DNA of 64,000 nt. It comes from Serratia fonticola. Its GTDB lineage: Bacteria > Pseudomonadota > Gammaproteobacteria > Enterobacterales > Enterobacteriaceae. The notes beneath the pieces were generated by a model. The model was not told where the DNA came from, made no database searches, and worked only from the letters and a program-made list of their open reading frames with translations. Positions 46,099 to 55,282 of this stretch are shown one piece after another; the stretch's first letter is position 1; each line of letters begins with the position of its first letter. Both the position numbers and the translations under genes were made by a program. Location of the stretch: the NCBI RefSeq assembly GCF_001006005.1, contig NZ_CP011254.1, positions 558,001-622,000 of the forward strand. The letters are read 5' to 3'.

Positions 46099-46893
46099 TC
46101 AGGCAATAAAACCGCCGTCCACCAGACTGCGGCAGGCTTGTACCGCACTCAGCGCCGCCAGCGTTGACGTTTTCGGGTTGCTGGCCAGCGGGTTGCCGCA
46201 CAGCTCAATCTGGAACTCGCCAAACTGGCCACACACCTGTAAGCGGTGAGTATTACGTTGAGTATGCGGATCTACCTGTAAGCGTACCCGCGTGGCATCC
46301 ATCCCCAAGCCATGCAGCGCAATGGTGGCCGCTACGTTGGCGTTGGCTGGGAACATGCTTGCGGCTTCCCGGGCCGACCCTTCAAAGAACACCTGCGCTT
46401 CGCTGACGGCATCCAGATTAATCAGTTTTTCCGCCGGGCTGCCGCGCCAACTGGCCGGGCTTTTGCTGGACTGATAGGTCACACTGTCCAACCCTCCTTC
46501 CCGCGCCGAAGCCAAGCCATCCATACCCGCCACCGCACCAGACAGCACAATCAGCCGCCCGTGGTAGCGTGTGCAGGCCTGCTGCAAACGCAGTTGCAAT
46601 GCAGCATCTGCCAGAGCGCCAGTAGAGATCACTGCCAGCCGCCAGCCACGTTTAACGATGGCCTCACCAAACTCGGCGACTGCCTGCTGGCTGGCACACT
46701 CCAGCACCAAATCAGGTTGCTCGGTACACTGGTCAGGATGGGTCAGCGCCTGCACCTGTCCGGCAAACGCAGCGTCGATCTCGGCATGATGCGTTTCCCG
46801 TGCCACGATCCAACCGACTGCCACGCCCTCCGGCAGGCGCGCCAGCACCTCTTTTGCCATCGCGCCATAACCAATCATCATGATCTTCTTCAT
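46099..46893 (-). CDS. L-aspartate dehydrogenase-like protein (NadX family)
   Basis: 264-aa protein from the ATG at 46893. The N-terminal Rossmann motif IGYGAMAKEVLARL is followed by the family's CASQQAVAEFGE, STGALAD and LSGAVAGMDGL segments. The C-terminal domain has NVAATIALHGLGMDATRVRLQVDP, with the catalytic His near residue 210. Family members deaminate aspartate to iminosuccinate or run in reverse. Here the gene sits inside an aromatic catabolic operon rather than with NAD genes. It may act on an amino-acid-like or imine pathway intermediate, which is inference. Confidence 0.87.
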   Translation of the reverse strand: MKKIMMIGYGAMAKEVLARLPEGVAVGWIVARETHHAEIDAAFAGQVQALTHPDQCTEQPDLVLECASQQAVAEFGEAIVKRGWRLAVISTGALADAALQLRLQQACTRYHGRLIVLSGAVAGMDGLASAREGGLDSVTYQSSKSPASWRGSPAEKLINLDAVSEAQVFFEGSAREAASMFPANANVAATIALHGLGMDATRVRLQVDPHTQRNTHRLQVCGQFGEFQIELCGNPLASNPKTSTLAALSAVQACRSLVDGGFIA

Positions 46894-46906
46894 CTTTTCA
46901 GTCCCG

Positions 46907-47701
46907 TCAGAGATGGCGATTGAAACCGCCGGAAACATCCAGCGCCGCACCGGTGGTAAAGGAGGACATGGGGGATGCTAAAAACAGCAGCGCCCGTGCC
47001 GGTTCCTGCGGTTTACCTAAACGCCCCATAGGGATGCCACGCCGCTCGGCAATCGCCGCCGTCCACTGTTCCCAGCTTTGTTGTTGATCCTGGCGCTCGG
47101 CAAAGCGCCGCCGCCATTGGCCCGACTCCACCATGCCCAGCAGGATGGAATTGACGCGAACCCCTTTGCTCACCAGCTCTTTGGATAAGGTCAGTGTCAT
47201 GTTGAGCAACGCGGCACGGGCCGCCGAGGTGGCAATCATGTGCTCTTCCGGCTGCAGGGCCAGCAATGAGTTAACGCAGGTAATGGAGGCGATATCTGAA
47301 CGCTCCAGCGCCGGTAAAAAGGCCTGCACAGGGTTGATCACCCCGAACAGTTTCAGCTCCGCTTCATGCAACCAGGCTTCACGTGGTGTCTGATCGAAAT
47401 GCGCCACAAACCCCTGCCCGGCGTTGTTGATCAACATATCCACTGCGCCAAAATGCGTGCTGACCTGCTCGGCAAACTTGGCAACCTGCTCGGCGTCGAG
47501 CACATCGCAGCGTAACGCCAGGATCTCCGCCTGCGGGAACTCTTCACGCAGGCTGGCCTCGGCGCTGGCCAGTTTGTCCTGATTGCGGCCACAGAAAGCG
47601 ACTTTCGCCCCTTCGGCCAGCAACAGACGCAGCGTTTCAAAACCGATCCCCGAGGATCCTCCGGTGACCACCGCCACTCGCTGTTCAATCTGAAAATTCA
47701 T
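46907..47701 (-). CDS. SDR-family protein with altered catalytic residues
   Basis: 264-aa short-chain dehydrogenase fold. The cofactor motif TGGSSGIG is at 13-20, NNAG at 92-95, and the C-terminal SFTTGAALDVSGGF. The usual catalytic Tyr-X3-Lys is not present. In the aligned stretch (EEHMIATSAARAAL) threonine 158 and arginine 162 occupy these places, while Ser145 remains. It may use different chemistry or have lost oxidoreductase activity. It is 13 bp upstream of the AspDH-like gene and overlaps the hydrolase gene by 4 nt. Confidence 0.85.
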   Translation of the reverse strand: MNFQIEQRVAVVTGGSSGIGFETLRLLLAEGAKVAFCGRNQDKLASAEASLREEFPQAEILALRCDVLDAEQVAKFAEQVSTHFGAVDMLINNAGQGFVAHFDQTPREAWLHEAELKLFGVINPVQAFLPALERSDIASITCVNSLLALQPEEHMIATSAARAALLNMTLTLSKELVSKGVRVNSILLGMVESGQWRRRFAERQDQQQSWEQWTAAIAERRGIPMGRLGKPQEPARALLFLASPMSSFTTGAALDVSGGFNRHL

Positions 47702-48516
47702 GGTTGGATTGCCCCCGTAAAGTCCTGCAAATAGCGGTTAAACAGCGCTGGCGCATCGAGATAGCTGGCATGCCCCGCCGCATCAATCAGGCGCATTGTC
47801 GCATCCTGCTGTTGCGCCAACGTTGCGGCCCCCTGCGGTGGCGTGATGCGATCGACACTGCCACACCACACCTGTAACGGGCCGCGATAGCGCAACAGGT
47901 AGCGGTTGATATCATCATTGGCCAGCATCCAGGCGGCACTGAGAAAACCGGCTGGATCAAGTTGCTGCATGCCGCTGCGTACCCAGGCAATATCCTGCGG
48001 ATCCGCATCTTCACGCAGCAGTGCCGCCGCACGCTGTTCGCCGTAGCCCTGTGGGCCAAGCGTTTCGATCATCTGTTTGCGTTGGCCATACACCTGCTGG
48101 CGTTTTTCCAACGGCGCAGTGGCATAACCCTGAGCCGGATCGGCCAGTACCAGTCCACTCAGCCCATCCGGATTGGCAGCGGCAAAGGCACTGCCGATCA
48201 ACGCACCGAGCGAATGTCCAACGATCAGCGGCTGTTGTAACTCCAACTCGGCGATCAACGCCGCCAGCGCGTTGGCATAAGCGGCAGCATCTGGCTCTGT
48301 CTGTGCCAACGCGGCGCTACCGCCATAACCCGGAGCATCCCAGGCAATCAGGCAGTGTCCGTCGGTCAGGGCGCGATCGCTGAACTGCTTCACCCACGAA
48401 GCAGAACCGGAACTGATGCCATGCAGCAGCACTACTGCCCGACCATGCCCGGCTTCGCGCCAACTTAGCCGCTGGCCTCCACAATCCGCCTGCTGGCGTT
48501 CCGGTAAACCGTTCAT
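47698..48516 (-). CDS. Alpha/beta-fold hydrolase (putative ring-cleavage-product hydrolase)
   Basis: 272-aa hydrolase. Oxyanion-hole segment VVLLHGISSGSASW is near residue 30, nucleophile Ser in GHSLGALIGSAFA near 101, acid in CGSVDRITPP and His in AGHASYLDAP near 250. This resembles meta-cleavage product C-C hydrolases and related esterases. Together with the extradiol dioxygenase it could hydrolyse a ring-opened product. It overlaps the cupin gene by one base and the SDR gene by 4 nt. Confidence 0.85.
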   Translation of the reverse strand: MNGLPERQQADCGGQRLSWREAGHGRAVVLLHGISSGSASWVKQFSDRALTDGHCLIAWDAPGYGGSAALAQTEPDAAAYANALAALIAELELQQPLIVGHSLGALIGSAFAAANPDGLSGLVLADPAQGYATAPLEKRQQVYGQRKQMIETLGPQGYGEQRAAALLREDADPQDIAWVRSGMQQLDPAGFLSAAWMLANDDINRYLLRYRGPLQVWCGSVDRITPPQGAATLAQQQDATMRLIDAAGHASYLDAPALFNRYLQDFTGAIQP

Positions 48517-49040
48517 CAGTTACGCTTCACTTTCGACAACGGGTGATCGGCCGGGTAAGTCGGGGTTTCCGGCTTGGCAGTACCGAGCATCACGCACATC
48601 AGCGCTTCTTCTTCGCCGTGATTGAACAGGCCGCGATAAATCCCCGCCGGAACAGAAATCAGATCGCGCTCTTTCAGGATGGTTTCGTAATACTCTTCAC
48701 CGTCCTGGATCATCAGCGTGATCTTGCCTTTGAGCATAAAGAACACTTCTTCAACGTCGTCATGCAGGTGCAATGGCCCCTCACATTTCGACGGCAGCAC
48801 CATGGTGGAGAAGGTAAAGTTCCCCGCCGGAATGGTGTTGGTGTCGCTGACGACGCCGGTGGCACCGGTGCCGATATAACGCATCTGCGCACGGCGGTAC
48901 TTCGGATCGTAATCGGCCTGGAACTTCAGTGCATTCCAGTCATATTTACGGCCTTCAAAACGGGCGATACGCGATTCCACCCAGTTTTCCATCGTCAGAT
49001 CCTGCGGCTTGATGCCGGCTTTATTCTCAACCTGGGACAT
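48516..49040 (-). CDS. Cupin-domain protein
   Basis: 174-aa protein from the ATG at 49040. A conserved cupin core covers about residues 70-150: GPLHLHDDVEEVFFMLKGKITLMI (two His and a Glu as likely metal ligands) and LISVPAGIYRGLFNHGEEEALMCVML. Cupins in catabolic clusters include dioxygenases, isomerases and decarboxylase-like enzymes; the reaction here cannot be assigned. It is 20 bp after the MFS gene and overlaps the hydrolase gene. Confidence 0.83.
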   Translation of the reverse strand: MSQVENKAGIKPQDLTMENWVESRIARFEGRKYDWNALKFQADYDPKYRRAQMRYIGTGATGVVSDTNTIPAGNFTFSTMVLPSKCEGPLHLHDDVEEVFFMLKGKITLMIQDGEEYYETILKERDLISVPAGIYRGLFNHGEEEALMCVMLGTAKPETPTYPADHPLSKVKRN

Positions 49041-49060
49041 GTTGTCTCTCCTTCGTTGCA

Positions 49061-50323
49061 TCAATACTTATTCAGTAACGGCAGCAGAATGGCGCAGCCG
49101 ACAAAGGCCATCACCACCAGGAACAGCAAACCGTTATCCATATTGCCGGTGGCGGCGATCAGTGCCCCCATCAGCACCGGTGCCAATGCACCGGCAAAAT
49201 TACCCAATCCGTTAAATACCCCGCCAGCGGTGGCGCTCACCCGGCTGCTGGTGGCCTTGGCCAACAGCGCGAAGATGTTTGGCGCACCGGCTCCCCACAT
49301 AAAGGTGCTGAAGGACATGGCGGCGATCACGCTGTAGGTGCCCTGCATATACAGAACGACACCCAAACCGATCCCGGCACCGCACAGCGAGATGAAACAG
49401 GCCAACGCGCGGCGATCCATCTTGTCCGACAGCCAGGCCCCCACCACCTCGCCAAGCAACATGGCAATAAACGGCAGTGACGACAGGTATCCGGCGTGCT
49501 CCAGATGAATGCCTTTGCCTTCGATCAGATAGCTCGGCAGCCAGCCGTTCATGCCCCACAGGTAGGTAAGAAATGCGATGTTAAACAGGCAAATCATCCA
49601 AAAATGCGGGGTGCTGAACAGTTCACGGCGCAGCTGTTTACGCTCGGCAACGGCCGGTTTACTGGTGGTGCTGGCAGCCGGGCGCGCCACGTTCAGGTGA
49701 CGCATGCCAAACAGCACCAACAACATCACCGGCACGGTCAGAAACGCCATAAAGAAGAAGGTGGTTTCCCAGTTAAAGCGGCTGAGAATGAACAGCGTGA
49801 CCGGGAAGCCCAGCGCCGCGCCAATCGGGGTTCCCAGCAGCCACAGCATGGTGGCACGCGCCTGGAGACGTTGCGGAAAAGCCTGGCGCACGATGGCATA
49901 GGCCATTGGCAACAGCGGCCCTTCGGCGATGCCCAGCAGGATACGCAGCGTCATCATGGTGTGATAAGAGCGCGTCATCCCCATCAGCACCATCAGCACG
50001 CCCCAGGTCACCATCATGCCAATCAGCACTTTGACCGGATTGAGCCGATCGCCAATGCCGCTCAACAACATCGAAGAGAAGCCGTAGGAGAACAAAAAGG
50101 CGCTCATCAGCAGCCCGAGCCGGGTGGGATCAAAGCCGATGCCCATCGCCTGCTGAAACTGGTGGTCAGAAAACAGCGCGGCAATGCTGATCTTGTCGAA
50201 AAACGCCAACAGCACACAGGCAAACAGGGCTGCCGGCACCGACCAACGCACGCTGGTTGGTGAATTTTCGGCAACAGCATCCCCCACCCGACCGCTGCGG
50301 GCGTCGATATCTTGCGTAGTCAT
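49061..50323 (-). CDS. MFS transporter (anion:cation symporter type)
   Basis: 420-aa inner-membrane carrier with about 12 helices. Typical MFS loops are visible: GDRLNPVKVLIGMMV between TM2 and TM3, RILLGIAEGPLLPMAYAIVRQAFPQRLQARA in TM4-5, and SDKMDRRALACF after TM8. The ACS-like sequence suggests uptake of an organic anion, probably the aromatic acid or a related growth substrate of this cluster. It starts after AAGGGAG, and lies 24 bp after the reductase and 20 bp before the cupin. Confidence 0.9.
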   Translation of the reverse strand: MTTQDIDARSGRVGDAVAENSPTSVRWSVPAALFACVLLAFFDKISIAALFSDHQFQQAMGIGFDPTRLGLLMSAFLFSYGFSSMLLSGIGDRLNPVKVLIGMMVTWGVLMVLMGMTRSYHTMMTLRILLGIAEGPLLPMAYAIVRQAFPQRLQARATMLWLLGTPIGAALGFPVTLFILSRFNWETTFFFMAFLTVPVMLLVLFGMRHLNVARPAASTTSKPAVAERKQLRRELFSTPHFWMICLFNIAFLTYLWGMNGWLPSYLIEGKGIHLEHAGYLSSLPFIAMLLGEVVGAWLSDKMDRRALACFISLCGAGIGLGVVLYMQGTYSVIAAMSFSTFMWGAGAPNIFALLAKATSSRVSATAGGVFNGLGNFAGALAPVLMGALIAATGNMDNGLLFLVVMAFVGCAILLPLLNKY

Positions 50324-50347
50324 AAAACGCTCCCTTTGGGTCGGGCG

Positions 50348-51559
50348 TTATTTCAACGCCATCAGAGAAAATTCCACATCCGCCAGTTGCTGCGGATCCA
50401 GTACCCGGCCGCTGGCCAGCCAGCGTTTACCCAGCTTGATGGTGCGCGCGTCGTTAAACGCCACCAGTTGCACCAGTTGCCGATCGGCATTCAGGGTGAA
50501 GAACAGTTGTGACTGCGGCGTGCGGCGCACTATCTGGTGAACGCCGCCGGTAGGGACGCCCAGAATTTGGATATTGGCGTCGTATTGATCCGACCACAGC
50601 CAGGCAACATCATCGTAAGGGGCGGCAAACGCATCCAACATCGCGCAAGCGGTGCTGATCGCCTGATTCTGTGCGTAGGCCCAGGATTGGAGACACAGGC
50701 CTAGGGTCGGATGGCGCGCAACATCGCCTGCGGCAAAAATGGCCGGGTGGCTGGTACGCCCTTGCCCATCGACGACGATCCCGCCTTCAAGCTTCAGCCC
50801 GGCGCTGTGGGCCAGTTCCAGATTCAGCTCAACGCCGATGCCGACAACCACCAGGTCGAAGGGCCGCGCGGCACTGCTGGCGCTGCCAATCCAGGCTTCA
50901 CCCTCGCGATCTTCAAGCGTGATCTCGCCGCAGTCGCAATGCACGGTGACGCCTTGCTGTTGATGCAGTTCCAACAACGCCTGGGAAACGCCAGCCCCTA
51001 CGCTACGCATACACAGCGCGGGTTGGCGCTCAAACACCGTCACGTCAACACCCAGCTTGCGGGCCGAGGCGGCAATCTCCAGCCCGATCCAGCCACCACC
51101 CACAATCGCCAGCTTTTGGCATTGCTGTAGGCCCTGGCGCAGGCGTGCCGCATCATCCCAAGAACGCAGGGTCATTACTCGCGGGTGTTTGGCCCAGTTG
51201 GCATCTGGCAGGCGTGGTCGGCCACCGGTGGCGATCAGCAGTTGATCGAACTGCAACTGGCTGCCGTCGCTGAGCGTGACGATTTGCTGCTGTCCGTCGA
51301 TGGCTTCGGCACGAAGTGGGCGGTACCAGTCGATATTCATCCCGGCGACCACCTCTTCACTGAACAGGCGGCTGAGTGGTGCACTGCCATCCAACAGCGC
51401 CGCCTTGGAGAGCGGTGGACGTTCGTAAAAATCATAAGGCTCGTCACTGATCACCGACAACCTGCCGCTATAACCGCGATCGCGCAGCGTTTTCGCCGCC
51501 CAACCACCGGCCTGACCGCCGCCGATAATGACAATGCCTGCACGGGTTGGTTGGCTCAT
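50348..51559 (-). CDS. FAD-dependent ferredoxin reductase (Rieske oxygenase reductase component)
   Basis: 403-aa BphA4-type flavoprotein passing electrons from NAD(P)H to a ferredoxin. FAD motif IIGGGQAGGWAAKTL is at about 11-25, ERPPLSKAAL is typical of the family, the NAD motif VGGGWIGLEIAASARKLG is near residue 153, and the second FAD motif IFAAGDVARHP is near 275. It lacks an Fe-S domain, so it needs the separate Rieske ferredoxin encoded at 55594-55911. It overlaps the extradiol dioxygenase gene by 4 nt. Confidence 0.93.
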   Translation of the reverse strand: MSQPTRAGIVIIGGGQAGGWAAKTLRDRGYSGRLSVISDEPYDFYERPPLSKAALLDGSAPLSRLFSEEVVAGMNIDWYRPLRAEAIDGQQQIVTLSDGSQLQFDQLLIATGGRPRLPDANWAKHPRVMTLRSWDDAARLRQGLQQCQKLAIVGGGWIGLEIAASARKLGVDVTVFERQPALCMRSVGAGVSQALLELHQQQGVTVHCDCGEITLEDREGEAWIGSASSAARPFDLVVVGIGVELNLELAHSAGLKLEGGIVVDGQGRTSHPAIFAAGDVARHPTLGLCLQSWAYAQNQAISTACAMLDAFAAPYDDVAWLWSDQYDANIQILGVPTGGVHQIVRRTPQSQLFFTLNADRQLVQLVAFNDARTIKLGKRWLASGRVLDPQQLADVEFSLMALK

Positions 51560-52497
51560 ACCGCCCCCGGCTTCTTATGTTGGCGGCGGGTATCGTGATC
51601 GATCCCGCCTTCGACCGCCCATTCGGTAAACGACACCAGCGAATGCTCAAGCTCACGCGGCTGCCAGTTTTCCGTCAGGTAGTCATCATTGGTGTAATAC
51701 TCAAAGGCACCGCCGGTCGGGCTGTTGACGTACCAAAAATAGGCCGAGGAGATCGGGTGGCGGCCTGGACCAATAAAGGTGCTCCACTGCTCTTTATTCA
51801 TCGCGATGCCACCGCCGATCACTTCATGGATATCGCGTACGGTGAAGGCGACGTGGTTCAGGCCCCGTGGGCGGTTAGGCAGTTTCAGCAGGAACAGGTT
51901 GTGATGGCCACCCCGAGCCTGGGTGCGCAGGAAGACGGCGCGATCGATATAGCGATCGGAAACCTGGAAGCCGAGCAGATCGCAGTAGAAGCGTTCGGTA
52001 GCAGCCAAATCCTCAACGAAGAATACTACGTGGCCGATATTGACCGGCTCGGCTTTGGCATAAACCGGGCTAGGCTGGTCGATGCGGCGTACATCGCCCC
52101 ATTGGTTGATCGGCGAAACGGGCAGTTCCACCGGTTGCTGCGCCGTAACGGCAAAACGCAGCGTCATACCGTTGGGATCGCGACATTCCAGTTCTTCGTC
52201 AACGTGGCGAAAGCCTGGCATCTGCGCCAACAGGGGTTGCAACGCAGCCAGCGCGGCAGGGCTTTCAACCGCCCAGGTCATGCGGCGCAAGGTAGAACCT
52301 GCCTCAAACGCGGCCGGTAAGACCTCGCTGTCTTGCGGATACAGCACCACGCTAGCCCCGCTCAACGTGGTAAATTCACGGCGCGGTTCGCCCCAATGCT
52401 GTAGCGTCGGTTGCAGACCGAAGTCCTGCATGAATTTTTCGCACGTTGGTAGATCTTCGACGCCAAATTCCAGCTTTTCGATTCCGGTTATGCTCAT
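51556..52497 (-). CDS. Extradiol ring-cleavage dioxygenase, two-domain VOC type
   Basis: 313-aa type I extradiol dioxygenase. The N-terminal VOC domain (residues 5-120) lacks metal ligands, as usual. The C-terminal domain has His156 (NIGHVVFFVED), His215 (GLNHVAFTVRD) and Glu266 (GGAFEYYTND), the Fe(II) facial triad. It is predicted to cleave a catechol-like ring next to one hydroxyl. The substrate is not readable. It is the first gene after IclR, with a 138-bp gap upstream that could hold a second promoter. Confidence 0.9.
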   Translation of the reverse strand: MSITGIEKLEFGVEDLPTCEKFMQDFGLQPTLQHWGEPRREFTTLSGASVVLYPQDSEVLPAAFEAGSTLRRMTWAVESPAALAALQPLLAQMPGFRHVDEELECRDPNGMTLRFAVTAQQPVELPVSPINQWGDVRRIDQPSPVYAKAEPVNIGHVVFFVEDLAATERFYCDLLGFQVSDRYIDRAVFLRTQARGGHHNLFLLKLPNRPRGLNHVAFTVRDIHEVIGGGIAMNKEQWSTFIGPGRHPISSAYFWYVNSPTGGAFEYYTNDDYLTENWQPRELEHSLVSFTEWAVEGGIDHDTRRQHKKPGAV

Positions 52498-52595
52498 TAT
52501 TGTGCCTCACGTTCTCGCTGAATGCGTTTTTCAGGCATGATCGACCCCGGCCCATGAAGCCCATGAGTCTTATCCCTGCCTGAGTGATTGGTAAT

Positions 52596-52613
52596 GGGCG
52601 ACTAGCTTCGCCC
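52596..52613 (-). terminator. Hairpin after the IclR gene
   Basis: GGGCGA and TCGCCC form a 6-bp stem with a 6-nt loop, 23 bp downstream of the regulator's stop codon. The T-run is weak, so it may only reduce read-through into the extradiol dioxygenase gene. Confidence 0.35.
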
Positions 52614-52635
52614 AGACAACAAAGCGTTCGGCCGG

Positions 52636-53430
52636 TTAGCCGACGTTAGCCTGCGGTGGCGCGCCCAACAGGCCGGAAATTTTCACTGCAGCGTCCCGGA
52701 CTTCCATGCGCAACCGCTCGCGATCCGCCTTCGGGATCTCATCGGAAGGCACCATAATGCTGACCACCGCTTCCACCCGCTGTTCACGGTTAAAGATCGG
52801 ATAGACGATCGAGGAAATGCCATGGCGGAAGAAGGATTCGCCAATCACATAGCCACGAGCCTTATCCTGTTGCACCATCTGCCACAGCGCTTCGCGATTG
52901 GCCGGTGTCCCTGGTGCCGCATCGGGCAAGGCTTCATGCGGGAACAGGCGTTCAAACTCTTCCCGGCTGGTGCTGGTCAGCAGCATACGGCCAAGAGAGG
53001 TGCGGTGCGCTGGTAAACGGGTACCGACGCTTACCTGGTTGATCTGCGAGCCAGCCGCACTGACGCGGGCGATATAGATCACGTCATGCCCATCGCGGAT
53101 CGCCAGATGGCTGCTGCATTGGCTGCGATCGCGCAGTTGCTCGATCACCGGTTGGCCAGCCTGGGCCACGTCCAGCGAGGCGATATACTCAAAGCCCAGA
53201 CGCAGCACTTTGATCCCCAACGCAAAGGTGTTGGTGCGTGGATTGCGCTCCAAAAAGCCCAGATGCTCCAGCGTTTGCACCACGCGGTAGGCGGTTGCCT
53301 TTGGCATATCGACCAGGCGATGTAATTCTGCAAAGGTCATTTCCTTATGCTGCTCGCCAAAGGCCAGCAACAGTTGTAACCCGCGATCCAGCCCCGGGAT
53401 CAGATATTTACACGCTTGATCGTCTGCCAT
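52636..53430 (-). CDS. IclR-family transcriptional regulator
   Basis: 264-aa regulator. The N-terminal winged helix-turn-helix covers about residues 12-75 (GLDRGLQLLLAFGEQHKEMTFAELHRLVDMPKATAYRVVQTLEHLGFL). The C-terminal effector domain is GYVIGESFFRHGISSIVYPIFN and AVVSIMVPSDEIP. IclR proteins commonly control aromatic catabolic operons and bind small aromatic or glyoxylate-type effectors. It is embedded within the cluster, same strand, and is likely to act at the palindrome before the ferredoxin gene. Confidence 0.93.
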   Translation of the reverse strand: MADDQACKYLIPGLDRGLQLLLAFGEQHKEMTFAELHRLVDMPKATAYRVVQTLEHLGFLERNPRTNTFALGIKVLRLGFEYIASLDVAQAGQPVIEQLRDRSQCSSHLAIRDGHDVIYIARVSAAGSQINQVSVGTRLPAHRTSLGRMLLTSTSREEFERLFPHEALPDAAPGTPANREALWQMVQQDKARGYVIGESFFRHGISSIVYPIFNREQRVEAVVSIMVPSDEIPKADRERLRMEVRDAAVKISGLLGAPPQANVG

Positions 53431-53466
53431 GTGCTGCTCCTAAATGTTTGCCTGTCCGTCAGGCGG

Positions 53467-54222
53467 TCAGTTAAACACGAAACCACCGTTGACCGGTATC
53501 AGTTGGCCGGTGACAAAATCCGCCAGCGGCGACAGCAGATAGAGCACGCTACCGGTCACATCGTCCGGATGCTGTGCACCTGCCAGTGCCCGGCCTTGCT
53601 CGTAAAGCTGATGCCGTTCGGCAGGGACATACTCAGTGGCTTCAACGCGCGTCAAGCCCGGTGCTATGGCGTTGACGCAGATGCCCTGTGGCCCCAGCTC
53701 ACGTGCCATGGAGCGGGTCATCGAGATGATCGCCCCTTTGCTCGCCACATAGGCCATCAGTTTCGGCGCACCCCACAAAGCGGTATCCGAGGCAACATTG
53801 ACGATTTTGGCATGCGGCGTTTGGGCCAATAATGGCACCGCCGCCTGACTCACCAACCAGGTCCCCCGCACGTTGACCTGCATGACCTTGTCCCACAGAT
53901 CAATGTCGTATTCCATCATGGTTTTGCCACCGACACCGGTTGCCATCGCGGCGTTGTTCACCAGCCCGTCGATCGCGCCGCCCTTGGCAATCGCACTGAA
54001 CGCCGCAGTGATGGATTGTGGTGAAGCCAGATCGATAACCTGAGCTTCAACCTGTGCCCCCTGCTCACGCAGGCTGGCGGCGCTGTCCTGCAACTCCTCC
54101 GCCAGGATATCGCACATCACCACGCTGGCCCCGGCCTGAGCCACCGCAGCGGCAAAGCTGCGCCCCAGCCCACGTGCCGCTCCGGTGACTACGATACGTT
54201 TTCCTGCCAGCAAGCCGCTCAC
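53467..54222 (-). CDS. Short-chain dehydrogenase (probable dihydrodiol dehydrogenase)
   Basis: 251-aa classical SDR with an intact active site. Cofactor loop TGAARGLG is at 13-20, NNAA at 89-92, Ser145, Tyr158 and Lys162 in AYVASKGAI. It overlaps the Rieske oxygenase gene by 4 nt, which suggests it re-aromatises the oxygenase product (cis-dihydrodiol to catechol) with NAD+. Other alcohol-oxidising roles are possible. It differs from the SDR at 46907, which lacks Tyr and Lys. Confidence 0.88.
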   Translation of the reverse strand: MSGLLAGKRIVVTGAARGLGRSFAAAVAQAGASVVMCDILAEELQDSAASLREQGAQVEAQVIDLASPQSITAAFSAIAKGGAIDGLVNNAAMATGVGGKTMMEYDIDLWDKVMQVNVRGTWLVSQAAVPLLAQTPHAKIVNVASDTALWGAPKLMAYVASKGAIISMTRSMARELGPQGICVNAIAPGLTRVEATEYVPAERHQLYEQGRALAGAQHPDDVTGSVLYLLSPLADFVTGQLIPVNGGFVFN

Positions 54223-55262
54223 TGTGCCGCCTCCAGCTCGCTGAGCGTTGCCAGCTGCTTTTGTGCCTCTTTCTGCATCATACGGCGCAGGCGGGAGAGG
54301 CCCACGTCATGCTGATACAGGTATTCACGACCGCGCGCGTTCGGTGCCATGTTCTCCAGCACGATGCGATCCTGCTCCAGTACGTCCCAGTGCAGTTCTT
54401 CCAGACGGTTGCGGTACATAAAGCGCCACGCGTCACGCTGCCAGTCTTTCACTTTGCGGATACGCCAGAAGAATACCCGGCAGTGATCTTTATCTTCCGG
54501 CACCACCATGCCGATGATCCAGAAATGGCCGCCTGGCCCAAAACGCTTTTTGTAAGGGATCGACAGGCGCATCCAATAGGCACCGCTGCTGCCAAATTCG
54601 ACCCAGTCGAAGTTCACGCCAATCTGGCCGTTCTTTTTAAAGATGAAACCGCTATCGGTAGGTTCCAGCGCCATATCGGCCTTGCGATCCCCTTCCGCCA
54701 TCGAATGCGATGAGGAGTGCAGGTAGGTGCCATGCATCGGATCCATCACGTTTTCCAATGCGTATTGATAGTTACAGTCCCAGCTGGCGGTACACAGGAA
54801 GTTACTGTAGTTGGCCTCATCCGCCAGTTCCTGCGGGAAGCTCAGTTCGGCAGGCTGTTCATCGGCAGTGACGCCGAAATACAGGAACACCGCACCGTAA
54901 GCCTCTTTTGCCGGGTAGGATTTCAGGCATTTCTGCCCCACCAGCGGGCAACGGTCCACCGCTGGCACATCTTTAACCTCGCCATCGCCACCCACTTCAA
55001 CGCCGTGATACCAGCAGGCAATGCGATCGCCAAGGTTCCAGCCCATCGACAGGCGCGCGCCACGATGCGGACAACGATCTTCCAGTGCGTGGATCGCCCC
55101 CTGTTTATCGCGCCACACCACGATCTGTTGTTCAAGACGGGTGATGCCCACCGGGTTGTTACCCACTTCCCAACTGGCCAATACCGGGTACCACATACCG
55201 CGCAGGCCCTGATCCAGATAGTCTTGTACCGTCTGCGCGGAGGATGTTGTGTTTGCTGTCAT
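54219..55262 (-). CDS. Rieske non-heme iron oxygenase, alpha subunit
   Basis: 347-aa terminal oxygenase. The Rieske [2Fe-2S] ligands are Cys64 and His66 (CPHRG) and Cys83 and His86 (CWYHGV). The mononuclear iron motif ENVMDPMHGTYLH supplies Asp174, His177 and His182. No beta-subunit gene is present, so it belongs to the alpha-only type, as in carbazole dioxygenase or O-demethylases. Electrons should come from the ferredoxin and flavoprotein reductase in the same cluster. The substrate is unknown. It lies 20 bp after a small gene and overlaps the SDR gene. Confidence 0.94.
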   Translation of the reverse strand: MTANTTSSAQTVQDYLDQGLRGMWYPVLASWEVGNNPVGITRLEQQIVVWRDKQGAIHALEDRCPHRGARLSMGWNLGDRIACWYHGVEVGGDGEVKDVPAVDRCPLVGQKCLKSYPAKEAYGAVFLYFGVTADEQPAELSFPQELADEANYSNFLCTASWDCNYQYALENVMDPMHGTYLHSSSHSMAEGDRKADMALEPTDSGFIFKKNGQIGVNFDWVEFGSSGAYWMRLSIPYKKRFGPGGHFWIIGMVVPEDKDHCRVFFWRIRKVKDWQRDAWRFMYRNRLEELHWDVLEQDRIVLENMAPNARGREYLYQHDVGLSRLRRMMQKEAQKQLATLSELEAAQ

Positions 55263-55282
55263 TGTCCTTCTCCCTGTGCGGC

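Noticed and set aside
52518..52534. CTGAATGCGTTTTTCAG before the extradiol dioxygenase gene as a Cra site
   Set aside because: The arms are 3 bp too far apart for Cra, and it does not match the palindrome at the start of the cluster. It may be chance.
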